Assembly (NCBI GenBank): GCA_964630775.1
Contig: CAZVYY010000006.1
Span: forward strand, 66,156-130,155
Length of the DNA: 64,000 nt
Source of the DNA: Anaeroglomus sp964630775
GTDB taxonomy: Bacteria > Planctomycetota > Phycisphaerae > Sedimentisphaerales > Anaerohalosphaeraceae
Reading direction: 5' to 3'
Shown: in pieces, positions 14,679 to 22,842 of the stretch
How the letters are laid out: every line of letters starts with the position of its first letter
How positions within the stretch are numbered: the stretch's first letter is position 1
The notes under the pieces: generated by a model
Told to the model about the DNA's origin: nothing
Databases searched by the model: none
What the model saw: the letters and a program-made list of their open reading frames with translations, nothing else
Position numbers and translations under genes: made by a program

Positions 14679-16409
14679 ATGGGTTCAGCAATGACAGCCG
14701 GAGTATCGGGGTTAAAGGCGTTTCAAGCCATGCTGGATGTAACCGGCAATAACCTGGCCAATGTCAACACGACTGGCTTTAAAGGCAGTTCCGTGACCTT
14801 TTCGGACTTGCTCAGCCAGACGATTCGACAGGCCAGCGGACCGTCCGGTTCTCTGGGCGGTGTCAATCCGCAGCAGATGGGCAGCGGGGTCAACGTCTCG
14901 GCCATCAAGAAAGATATGAGCCAGGGTAATATTGTTACCACGGGGCAGGACCTTGACGTTGCGATTGATGGAGCGGGCTATTTTGTAATGAATAATGGCC
15001 GTCAGAATGTCTATACTCGTATCGGGTCGTTCGCGGTGGATGCGGATAATACGCTGGTGGACCCGTCAACCGGGTATAAAGTTCAGCGTACCGGTTCGTA
15101 TGGCGAGGCGGAAGGTTTCCAGAATTCGGGCGATTCGAGCATTCATATTCCATGGGACAGTTCCATGCCGGCCAAAGCGACGACATCCATTACCATGAAC
15201 GGCAATCTGCGGTCTTCGGCCGACAGCACCGCATCCACGACGCACAAGCTCATTTCCAATACGGCCTTTACCGTCAATTCCGGGGACCAGGTTGCCACAT
15301 CGAACTCCTATCTGTCCGATCTGGATCAGTGGGGCGGCAGTCCGCTTGGGGTGGGCAGTACCGGAACCATATATGTCTCCGGAATCAGGGAAGACGGAAC
15401 AACCTTTACCAATCAGGCAGTGACCTGGACGGGGGCGGCATCCGGCAGCGGGGCTACGATGCAGGATATTCTGGACCAGATTTCGGCACTCTATAACAAC
15501 AGCACCGCCTCTCTGAATGCCGATGGCAAGATTGTGATTACAGGCAATTCGGCCGGTTACAGTCAGGCCCAGGTAACGGGAATGAACTATAGCCCGGCGG
15601 GTGCGGAACACCTTGAAATTCCCACTTTTTTTGATTATGCCGTTGTCGGAGGCAATGACAGCAAGACCTTTAAAACCACGGTATATGACAACCAGGGGGC
15701 GCAGTATGTGCTGACCGGGACGTTTGTGAAAACCGATGACCCCAATACCTGGGACCTGGTGATTCAGTCCGTCAATGGTGAACGCGAGGGGTCGTGGTCG
15801 AATTATGATATTTATGGTTCCTCCGCCCTGAACCGCCGCATTTCAGGCATTGAATTCAATACCAACGGGTCCTATAAAGGATTGAACGCGGCGACGGAAA
15901 TAGCGGAGTTTTCGGTCCAGTTTGCCAATAATCCCAGCTTTACCCAGACTATTGCTCTGGACCTGGGAACGCCGGGGGAATTTACCGGCCTGACGCAGTT
16001 TGCCAGCCAGCAATCCAGTGCCGCGGCCCTGACACAGGACGGGTACGAGGCCGGGACGCTGTCGAGCGTGACGATTGATAACAGCGGCATGATTGTGGGT
16101 ACATTTACCAACGGGGTGAAAGTGAATATTGCGGCGCTTCAGATCGGCCTGTTCCAGAATCCAGGCGGTCTTGAAGCGGTCGGCAATGGCTACTATCTTT
16201 CGACGGCCAACTCCGGGGAACCAATTGAATCCATGGCCAACAGCGGCGGTGCGGGAAAGATCACCGGCAAAAGCCTCGAAAAATCCAATGTGGATATAGC
16301 AACCGAATTTGTTAATCTGATGCAGGCCCAGAACGGCTACCAGGCCAATTCAAGAACGATCCGTGTGGCCAATGAAATCCTGCAGGAACTGACCAGTCTG
16401 ATTCGGTAA
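14679..16409 (+). CDS. flgE: Flagellar hook protein FlgE
   Basis: Structural subunit of the hook, the universal joint between basal body and filament. The N-terminus has the rod/hook motif GNNLANVNTTGFKGSSVTF near residues 27-45. The C-terminus has NVDIATEFVNLMQAQNGYQA followed by NSRTIRVANEILQEL, the conserved helical D0 end. The 576-residue length is within the range of long-form hook proteins, with an expanded central region (about residues 150-480). AAGGAG lies 7 bases before the start. It follows flgD by 38 bases. Confidence 0.95.
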   Translation: MGSAMTAGVSGLKAFQAMLDVTGNNLANVNTTGFKGSSVTFSDLLSQTIRQASGPSGSLGGVNPQQMGSGVNVSAIKKDMSQGNIVTTGQDLDVAIDGAGYFVMNNGRQNVYTRIGSFAVDADNTLVDPSTGYKVQRTGSYGEAEGFQNSGDSSIHIPWDSSMPAKATTSITMNGNLRSSADSTASTTHKLISNTAFTVNSGDQVATSNSYLSDLDQWGGSPLGVGSTGTIYVSGIREDGTTFTNQAVTWTGAASGSGATMQDILDQISALYNNSTASLNADGKIVITGNSAGYSQAQVTGMNYSPAGAEHLEIPTFFDYAVVGGNDSKTFKTTVYDNQGAQYVLTGTFVKTDDPNTWDLVIQSVNGEREGSWSNYDIYGSSALNRRISGIEFNTNGSYKGLNAATEIAEFSVQFANNPSFTQTIALDLGTPGEFTGLTQFASQQSSAAALTQDGYEAGTLSSVTIDNSGMIVGTFTNGVKVNIAALQIGLFQNPGGLEAVGNGYYLSTANSGEPIESMANSGGAGKITGKSLEKSNVDIATEFVNLMQAQNGYQANSRTIRVANEILQELTSLIR

Positions 16410-16430
16410 CTGATATGGACTCTAAGTCGG

Positions 16431-17633
16431 ATGCTGATATATCTTATTCAAATTGCTGAAATATCAGTGCTGACGCTGTCTCCGCTGCAGCGTTACAGTG
16501 CCATGAGGCAATTGGAGACGAAGCCGGCCCCGACCTTTATGACCAATAAATGGTTTGTTCTGCTGGGATGGTCCCTGATTGTATTGCTGCTGATTCTGCT
16601 GGTGGCCGTTCGTCGCATGCGGCTTGAAAAAGAGCGGGTCGCGATGGAGGAACGATTTAACAACCTGGCGGATCGATGCCGGCTGACCCAGCAGGAACGT
16701 GAGATTCTTGAGGCCATCAGCCTGCGAGCCGGCCTGAAAAAAAAAGATATGATTTTTACAGAGCCGTCGGTTTATGACGATGGCCTGGCCCGATTGATGC
16801 AGGAAAGTTTTGAATCCGGGCATAATCTGGTTCAGCGAAAACGATTGAATGTTATGGCTTATGGAATAAAGACAAAACTGGGATTTCAAAAAACCGTGTC
16901 GGAATTTGGAATGACCAGCCGGACCGGACGCAATCTGAGCAGCCGTCAGATTTCCGTCGGCAAGACGGTTCTGGTCTCACAGGATTCTCAGCCCGGCAGT
17001 CCGCGGTTTGAGGCCACAGTCATTCGCAATGACGAATATGAGCTGGCGATTCTGCCGAAAACCGCCATCGAGGCGATCCCCGGGCAGATTGTCGCAGTCC
17101 AGTACCGTGTCGGCAATATGACCTGGGAGTTTGAATCGATCGTGATTTCGTGCGGTCCGCAGGGCCTGGAATTGAACCATACGGACCGAATCCGATTTAT
17201 CAACCGCCGGCGTTTTCAGCGTGTTCCGATGCAGCGGAAGGCCAGGGTGGCGATATTTGATGTCCTGTATGAATCGTCGGATGCCGCACCGGGCCAGCTT
17301 GATTTCTGTGATGCTGTGATTACCGAAATGTCGGGTCCGGGGCTTCGTATCCGAGCCGATCTGGATGTCCGGCTCAGGGATCGGGTTCTGATTATATTCG
17401 AACTCGAAAACGGCAAATGGATTCAGGATATTGCCGAAGTTCGCGGATTCCGGGATACGCCTCTGGGACGATCCATCGGGATTGAAATGATCGGCCTGAA
17501 CGAAAAAGCAATCAATGAACTGGTTCGTGTCACCAATATGATTGCCGGCATGTCCGGAGTGCTCGGCGATCAACAGGAACAGGACGGGGATATATTTGAT
17601 ATTCAGGAACAGCCGGAGGAACAGATGATATGA
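16431..17633 (+). CDS. Membrane-anchored PilZ (c-di-GMP-binding) YcgR-like protein
   Basis: A 400-residue protein with one membrane helix (WSLIVLLLILLVAVRRMR, about residues 48-66), a coiled segment (~66-130), a YcgR-type N domain (~165-255) and a C-terminal PilZ domain. The c-di-GMP motifs are RRRFQR at about 262-267 and EMSGPG (a D/NxSxxG variant with E first) near 303. PilZ proteins of this type slow or steer the flagellar motor when c-di-GMP rises. The gene lies inside the hook-rod operon, between flgE and the flgF-like gene, and overlaps the next start by 4 bases (ATGA). The exact start is uncertain: in-frame ATGs at about 16503 and 16539 are alternatives and none has a clear ribosome site. 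Confidence 0.8.
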   Translation: MLIYLIQIAEISVLTLSPLQRYSAMRQLETKPAPTFMTNKWFVLLGWSLIVLLLILLVAVRRMRLEKERVAMEERFNNLADRCRLTQQEREILEAISLRAGLKKKDMIFTEPSVYDDGLARLMQESFESGHNLVQRKRLNVMAYGIKTKLGFQKTVSEFGMTSRTGRNLSSRQISVGKTVLVSQDSQPGSPRFEATVIRNDEYELAILPKTAIEAIPGQIVAVQYRVGNMTWEFESIVISCGPQGLELNHTDRIRFINRRRFQRVPMQRKARVAIFDVLYESSDAAPGQLDFCDAVITEMSGPGLRIRADLDVRLRDRVLIIFELENGKWIQDIAEVRGFRDTPLGRSIGIEMIGLNEKAINELVRVTNMIAGMSGVLGDQQEQDGDIFDIQEQPEEQMI

Positions 17634-18373
17634 GTGAGCCGGGCGGCCAAATCAGTTCCGGGATTAATGCCCTGATGGAAAAATACATGGCGGTATCGAA
17701 CAATATCGCCAATGCATCTACGTCAGGATTCAAGCGAACCGTCAGCAGTTTCAGTTCGACACTGGATTCGGTTCTGGCCAAAAAGGGCAAAGAATCCCTG
17801 TTTGCCAGCGAAATACACAGTCTTCAGACGATTGATTTTTCGCAGGGACAGATTTTGAGGACCGACCGTCCGCTGGATATTGCTCTGGAAGGAAAAGGCT
17901 TTCTGGTTCTTGAAACCCCCACGGGCCCGCTGTATACGCGTAACGGTTCGCTGGAAATCAACAAACTGGGCCAGTTGGTGGATACCAACGGAAATCTGGT
18001 CGCCGGGCAGAACGGTCCGATTGTCATCCCCCAGGATGCTTCGGGCGGCACGATTAAAATCAGCCTGGATGGCGTGGTGCAGGCCGGCGACGTGTCGGTG
18101 GGAACGCTCAAGCTGGTGAACTTTAAAAACAGCTCCGAAGACCTTGAGCCGATTGGTCTTGGCGCGTATCGTGTCAAGACGGATGCCGAGCCGGAGGCTG
18201 CGACCCAGGTCAAGGTGCGACAGGGATATCAGGAAGCTTCCAATGTCAAAGTCATGGATGAAATGATCAACATGATGACTTTGTCGCGAGTGTATGAAAT
18301 GCATATCAATATCCTGAAACGTCAGCGTGAAAATGGCTCAGCCGCGATGAGCGTTGCCAATAGTCAGGGTTAG
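17630..18373 (+). CDS. flgF: Flagellar basal-body rod protein FlgF
   Basis: Proximal-rod protein of the FlgF/FlgG family, 247 residues. The N-terminal motif VSNNIANASTSGFKRTVSSF and the C-terminal helix EMINMMTLSRVYEMHINILK are diagnostic of the family. The length and the order before flgG fit FlgF. The hypervariable middle resembles other FlgF proteins (LDIALEGKGFLVLETPTGPL, YTRNGSLEINKLG). The start overlaps the PilZ gene stop (ATGA), with GGAGG about 10 bases upstream. Confidence 0.92.
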   Translation: MSEPGGQISSGINALMEKYMAVSNNIANASTSGFKRTVSSFSSTLDSVLAKKGKESLFASEIHSLQTIDFSQGQILRTDRPLDIALEGKGFLVLETPTGPLYTRNGSLEINKLGQLVDTNGNLVAGQNGPIVIPQDASGGTIKISLDGVVQAGDVSVGTLKLVNFKNSSEDLEPIGLGAYRVKTDAEPEAATQVKVRQGYQEASNVKVMDEMINMMTLSRVYEMHINILKRQRENGSAAMSVANSQG

Positions 18374-18382
18374 GAGTATACC

Positions 18383-19165
18383 ATGCTAAAAGCTTTTTCT
18401 ACAGCCGCCACGGGAATGGACGCCCAGCAGACGATGATTGACACCATCGCCAACAACCTGGCCAACGTCAATACCAATGGCTTCAAGCGTTCTCATATCA
18501 ATTTCCAGGATTTGCTGTATTTAAAGATGCGGGAATCGGACCGTGAGATTGCCACCGGCGTGACCGCCCCCAGCGGTCTGGAAGTCGGCAGCGGTGTCCG
18601 GGTTGCCTCCACTACTCGAATCTTCACGATCGGGGATGTACAGAGCACCGGTAATGACCTGGATGTGGCCGTTCAGGGAGATGGTTTTTTCAAAGTCACC
18701 TTGCCCAACGGTGAAGAACGATATACCCGCGATGGAGCTTTCCAAAAGGATGCCAACGGCCTGGTGGTTACCGCCAGCGGATATCAGGTCAGCCCCGGTA
18801 TTACGATTCCCCAGGATGCCACGATGGTGGATATTGCCGGGGATGGGACAGTCAGTGTTCAGACCCCGGCCGGAAATCAGGTGATTGGGACACTGGAATT
18901 ATATCGATTCGCCAATCCTGCCGGTTTGAGTTCGGAAGGAGGCAATCTCTATCGGGAAACCGAAGCCAGCGGGGCCGCAGTCGCAGGCAAGGCCGGCGAA
19001 GAAGGGTATGGCAGCATCCTGTCAAAATATCTGGAAAAGTCCAATGTCCAGATGGTGACCGAGCTGGTAAATCTGATCAATGCCCAGCGCGGCTACGAAA
19101 TCAATTCTCGTACGATTCGTACCGGCGATAATATCCTGCGGCAGTTGTCTGAACTGGTAAGGTAA
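18383..19165 (+). CDS. flgG: Flagellar distal rod protein FlgG
   Basis: Distal rod subunit, 260 residues, the standard FlgG length. The N-terminus MLKAFSTAATGMDAQQTMID and IANNLANVNTNGFKRSHINF match FlgG closely, as do DLDVAVQGDGFF in the middle and NVQMVTELVNLINAQRGYEI at the end. TAGGAG lies 8 bases before the start. It is co-transcribed with flgF (9-base gap) and flgA (15-base gap). Confidence 0.96.
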   Translation: MLKAFSTAATGMDAQQTMIDTIANNLANVNTNGFKRSHINFQDLLYLKMRESDREIATGVTAPSGLEVGSGVRVASTTRIFTIGDVQSTGNDLDVAVQGDGFFKVTLPNGEERYTRDGAFQKDANGLVVTASGYQVSPGITIPQDATMVDIAGDGTVSVQTPAGNQVIGTLELYRFANPAGLSSEGGNLYRETEASGAAVAGKAGEEGYGSILSKYLEKSNVQMVTELVNLINAQRGYEINSRTIRTGDNILRQLSELVR

Positions 19166-19180
19166 TCTGAGGAGAAGAGG

Positions 19181-20170
19181 ATGAATCGAATGCGATTATT
19201 GTTTGGAATCAGCTTGCTGGGGCTGGCAGCAATATGCGCCGGACAGGGAGCCGCTGCCCCAGGCGATGGGAAAATCAAAATCACCCTGTCGCCCGAAACG
19301 GTCGTCGAGCAATCGTTGGTGACATTGGGGCTGGCGTGCAGAATCGAAGGCCCGGACGATCTTCTGGAACAGGTCCGCGCGATTGGACTGGGCACGTTTG
19401 TCTCGAAAGGCCAGGTGGTGTTTGTGGATCGCTGCACGATTCTCAGCCGGCTGGCAAGCATCGGGATTTCCGCCGACAAGATCGAGTTTATCGGGGCGGA
19501 GATCACCTCCGTCAAACGGAAAGAAACCGTGGTGGAGCCGGAACGCATTGTCCAGGCGGCGCGTGAATTTCTGGACCGGAAACTGATCGGCACTCCGGTG
19601 TCATCCCTTGCTCTGATAAGAACACCGTCGCGGATCGTTCTGGAAGATCCCAATGCGGTGGTGAATCTGTCCTGTCAGATGAGTCGATATCAGACGGCGG
19701 GTTCACTAAAGGTAACTGTTGCGGTCCAGCAGCAGGGACTGACTGTTTCGCAGGTTGAGGTTGCTTTTGCCGTGCGATATAAAGTGCGTCAACTGGTCGC
19801 ATCGCAGACGATAGAGGCCGGGACAGCCATCACCTCGGAAAATGTTCAGATTCAGGAGGCGGAGTCCTCTGTGCCGCAGGGGCAGGGCTGGAAAGAGCCT
19901 TATGGTCTGGTTGTCCGGCGTAAAATTGCCCAGGGTGGTGTAATCCACCCGGATTGGCTGGCCCCCCAGCAGGCCCCCGTGCTCATCCGGCGCAATCAGC
20001 AGGTTCTGGTGCAGATTAACAGCGGGGCGTTATTTGTGTCGGCACCCGGGCAGGCTCTCGATGAAGGAAAAATCGGCGATCTCATTCGTGTTCGCCGCGG
20101 AGAAAAATCAGAAGAGCGCATCATTTACTGCACGATTCAGGCGGACGGAACCGTCAGGCCGCATATATGA
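19181..20170 (+). CDS. flgA: Flagellar P-ring assembly chaperone FlgA
   Basis: Periplasmic chaperone for P-ring (FlgI) assembly, 329 residues with an N-terminal signal peptide ending near the alanines at 24-26. The SAF domain lies at about residues 205-265 (ASQTIEAGTAITSENVQI, RKIAQGGVIHPDWL). The C-terminal FlgA domain has VLVQINSGALFVSAPGQALD followed by EGKIGDLIRV. It is longer than many FlgA proteins because of an extended N-terminal region of about 190 residues. The stop overlaps the next open frame by 4 bases. Its place before flgH and flgI is consistent with ring assembly. Confidence 0.9.
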   Translation: MNRMRLLFGISLLGLAAICAGQGAAAPGDGKIKITLSPETVVEQSLVTLGLACRIEGPDDLLEQVRAIGLGTFVSKGQVVFVDRCTILSRLASIGISADKIEFIGAEITSVKRKETVVEPERIVQAAREFLDRKLIGTPVSSLALIRTPSRIVLEDPNAVVNLSCQMSRYQTAGSLKVTVAVQQQGLTVSQVEVAFAVRYKVRQLVASQTIEAGTAITSENVQIQEAESSVPQGQGWKEPYGLVVRRKIAQGGVIHPDWLAPQQAPVLIRRNQQVLVQINSGALFVSAPGQALDEGKIGDLIRVRRGEKSEERIIYCTIQADGTVRPHI

Positions 20171-20181
20171 AAGGAATCCGT

Positions 20182-20796
20182 ATGAAACATCAACGCCGTA
20201 TTCAGTTGTTCTTAGCAATCCTGGTGCTGACTTCAGTCTGCCAGGCAGGCTCGATCTGGGCCAAGAAGAGCGCCACCAGCAAGGCTCTCTATGCCGATGA
20301 CAAAGCGATCCAGGTAGGGGACCTGCTGACGGTCATTATCAATGAAGACCACAAAGTCGATAACAAGGTCAAGAGCGATCTTCAGAAGAGTACCTCCAAT
20401 TCGCTCCTGATCAATGGCGATGACAATAAAATTGAACATGTAATCCCGAATATCCCGGATGTATCCCTGGGTGCTTCATCAAAAAAGTCCGTCAACGGCA
20501 AGGCGGACTATAAGGACGAACGGAGCATCGAGGACCGTATAACCGTCGTTGTTCAGGATATTCATCCCAACGGCAACCTGGTGGTCATCGGCACCCGTAC
20601 CCGGGATATCAGCGGCGACAAACAGACCATTCAGGTCAGCGGTGTGGTTCGTCCGAGCGATATTTCCTATGATAATACGGTTCGCAGCGAACAGATCGCG
20701 GATTTTTCACTGGTGGCCCTTAGTGAAGGCCCTACAAAAAGTTATACTAATCCCGGCTGGCTGGGTAAGTTCCTGGACTTTATCTGGCCGTTCTGA
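20182..20796 (+). CDS. flgH: Flagellar L-ring protein FlgH
   Basis: Outer-membrane L-ring subunit. The core motif VGDLLTVIINEDHKVDNKVK and the C-terminal block NLVVIGTRTRDISGDKQTIQ then VSGVVRPSDI are typical FlgH. The N-terminal signal segment (LFLAILVLTSVCQAGS) has a cysteine but not a good lipobox, so lipidation is uncertain. I chose the ATG at 20182, with AAGGA 6 bases upstream, over the overlapping ATG at 20167. The presence of an L-ring indicates an outer membrane. Confidence 0.93.
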   Translation: MKHQRRIQLFLAILVLTSVCQAGSIWAKKSATSKALYADDKAIQVGDLLTVIINEDHKVDNKVKSDLQKSTSNSLLINGDDNKIEHVIPNIPDVSLGASSKKSVNGKADYKDERSIEDRITVVVQDIHPNGNLVVIGTRTRDISGDKQTIQVSGVVRPSDISYDNTVRSEQIADFSLVALSEGPTKSYTNPGWLGKFLDFIWPF

Positions 20797-20819
20797 GCAG
20801 GGCGGTACGAGAGGATTTT

Positions 20820-21932
20820 ATGAGAACGATTGCACGATTACTGCTGCTGGCGGCATGTCTTCTATCCGGTGCTCAGGCGGCTCGGATCGGGGATATCTGT
20901 GATATTCAGGGCGTTCGCGGAAACCCGCTGATGGGGACCGGGCTGGTGGTTGGATTGAATGGAACCGGCGACAGTGCGCTCCCCAGCGCCCAGCTTCTGA
21001 CCAGCCTGCTCAGACGGGAAGGCGATACGACTTTCACGCCGGCATTGCTGCGTTCGTCGAACATTGCGCTGGTTATGGTGACTGCGGAACTGGGGCCGTG
21101 GGATCGTGAAGGAGGAATGATTGATATTACGATTTCATCGCTGGGCGATGCCAAGAGTCTTCAGGGGGGAATGCTGCTGGCGACGGAATTAAAGGGACTT
21201 GATGGAGAAATTTATGCCGTGGCCCGGGTGGCCTCGATTTCCACGTCATCCTGGACAGTCGAAGGCAAAACCGGAACCAAGGCCTCGAAAAACCATCCTA
21301 CCGTCGGGCGAATTCCCAGCGGGGCCATTGTCGAACGCTCCGAACTGTCTGAATATATCCAGGTGATTGGCGGCAAACGCAGTATCGTACTAAGTCTTCG
21401 GCAGGCTAATTTTACAACGGCTGAACGCATTCGAAAGGCAATTTCGGACAAACATCCCGGCATGGCGATTGCCGAAGATCCCGGCACCGTCCGCATCTTT
21501 GTGCCGGATCAAGTTGCGTTGGGACAGGAAATTACGTTTCTGGACGATATTGTTCAGGCGGATGTCGAAGTTGATGTGCCTGCGGTTGTCATCATTAATG
21601 AACGCACCGGCACAATCGTCGTCGGCGGCAATGTCACAATCAAGGAGACCGCGGTTGCCCAGGGCAGCCTTGTCGTCAAAGTCAAAGAGCAGAAAAATGT
21701 GTCGCAGCCGACCACGCCGTTTACCGACGGGGCCTCAACGGCAGTTGTGGATGAAACTTCGCTGGGGATTGAAGAAAAGGATGGCATCCTGATTGCCCTG
21801 CCCAAAACAGTAACGGTCGAGGAATTGGCCCGGGCCTTGAATTCCATCGGGGCCTCGCCGCGTGACCTGATTGCCATTTTTGACGCCCTGAAGCGGGCCG
21901 GGGCATTGCAGGCCAGGCTGGAAATGATGTAA
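20820..21932 (+). CDS. flgI: Flagellar P-ring protein FlgI
   Basis: Periplasmic P-ring subunit, 370 residues including a signal peptide (LLLLAACLLSGAQA). The mature start ARIGDICDIQGVRGNPLMGT and GLVVGLNGTGDS is highly characteristic, as are NIALVMVTAELGPW and the C-terminal TVEELARALNSIGASPRDLI then AIFDALKRAGAL. The length is normal. GAGG lies 5 bases before the ATG. It follows flgH by 23 bases. Confidence 0.96.
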   Translation: MRTIARLLLLAACLLSGAQAARIGDICDIQGVRGNPLMGTGLVVGLNGTGDSALPSAQLLTSLLRREGDTTFTPALLRSSNIALVMVTAELGPWDREGGMIDITISSLGDAKSLQGGMLLATELKGLDGEIYAVARVASISTSSWTVEGKTGTKASKNHPTVGRIPSGAIVERSELSEYIQVIGGKRSIVLSLRQANFTTAERIRKAISDKHPGMAIAEDPGTVRIFVPDQVALGQEITFLDDIVQADVEVDVPAVVIINERTGTIVVGGNVTIKETAVAQGSLVVKVKEQKNVSQPTTPFTDGASTAVVDETSLGIEEKDGILIALPKTVTVEELARALNSIGASPRDLIAIFDALKRAGALQARLEMM

Positions 21933-21944
21933 AAGAGGATTGCG

Positions 21945-22316
21945 ATGATGGATCTATTTGCACTGTCAAATTCCGGCCAACTGCACGATGCAGCCGGCCT
22001 GGCGGATATCCGCCGGACCGCTTCACAGGATTCTGCTGTTCAAAAGCTTCAGGACGTTGCCAAAAAATTTGAAGGCGTTCTTCTGCATCAGATGTTCAAG
22101 CAGGCCCAGCAGAATATTGAACAAATGGATACGGATGAAGAGGAAGAATCCGAAGATGCAGGCGGTGAGCAGATTCAAAGTCTGTACTGGTCGCAAATGA
22201 GCGACCTGGTCAGTGAGCAGGGGGGCGTGGGACTATGGAAATCGATCTATCAGCAGATGGCACAGCAGGTAAATCTGCCGACCGATGCAGCGGCGGGTCT
22301 GAATGAGGGCGTATGA
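21945..22316 (+). CDS. flgJ: FlgJ-like rod-binding protein without muramidase domain
   Basis: A 123-residue protein with the FlgJ N-terminal rod-binding domain: LQDVAKKFEGVLLHQMFKQA near residues 35-54, and the MSDLVSEQGGVGLWKSIYQQ end near 85-104. The C-terminal peptidoglycan hydrolase domain of gamma-proteobacterial FlgJ is absent, so the wall must be opened for the rod by a separate enzyme not seen in this window. An acidic stretch (DTDEEEESED) lies between the two helical parts. The stop overlaps the flgN start (ATGA). Confidence 0.85.
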   Translation: MMDLFALSNSGQLHDAAGLADIRRTASQDSAVQKLQDVAKKFEGVLLHQMFKQAQQNIEQMDTDEEEESEDAGGEQIQSLYWSQMSDLVSEQGGVGLWKSIYQQMAQQVNLPTDAAAGLNEGV

Positions 22317-22834
22317 CCGATACCCAGCGATACAATCTGAGTCAATTGGCCGAGGAACTGATGGTGTTTCTGGATGAACGTACCGAATCCGTTCGCCGGA
22401 TGCTGGAACAATTGAATCAGCTTCGTGCCGCGGTGATTCGCCGGGATGAGCAGACGCTGCGGCAGATGCAGGATATTTTGCCGCTTGCGGCCGCACAGCG
22501 AGATCAGGCCGATGACCGTCAGCAGCAGATATGCCATGCGTTTTCTGGTATTCTGCAATGTCGTCCGGACCAGGTGAATCTGACACGCGTCGGACAGTAT
22601 CTCGGTTCGGAACAAAAGGCGGCCCTGCTCGGCAAGCAGCGGCTCCTTCGGGAACTGATGAATCGCCTGTCCCTGGAACATGGTGCCACCGAACAGCTTT
22701 TACGGGAATGCGAACGCCTGAATCGGACTATTCTGGAGGGCATTATCGGCAAGCGGAATCAGACCCTGACCTACACCCCGTATGGGCAAACCCGGCGTGA
22801 AGTCCATCAGCCGATTATCAGTATGCGAATGTAG
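22313..22834 (+). CDS. flgN: Flagellar export chaperone FlgN
   Basis: A 173-residue, largely helical cytosolic protein in the FlgN position, immediately before flgK and flgL, the hook-filament junction proteins that FlgN escorts to the export gate. The N-terminal region LSQLAEELMVFLDERTESVR and the heptad-rich segments at residues 10-75 and 105-145 fit the four-helix FlgN fold. The C-terminus YTPYGQTRREVHQP resembles the short conserved FlgN tail. It is translationally coupled to flgJ. Identification rests on position and fold more than on strong motifs. Confidence 0.82.
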   Translation: MTDTQRYNLSQLAEELMVFLDERTESVRRMLEQLNQLRAAVIRRDEQTLRQMQDILPLAAAQRDQADDRQQQICHAFSGILQCRPDQVNLTRVGQYLGSEQKAALLGKQRLLRELMNRLSLEHGATEQLLRECERLNRTILEGIIGKRNQTLTYTPYGQTRREVHQPIISMRM

Positions 22835-22842
22835 GGGATACG

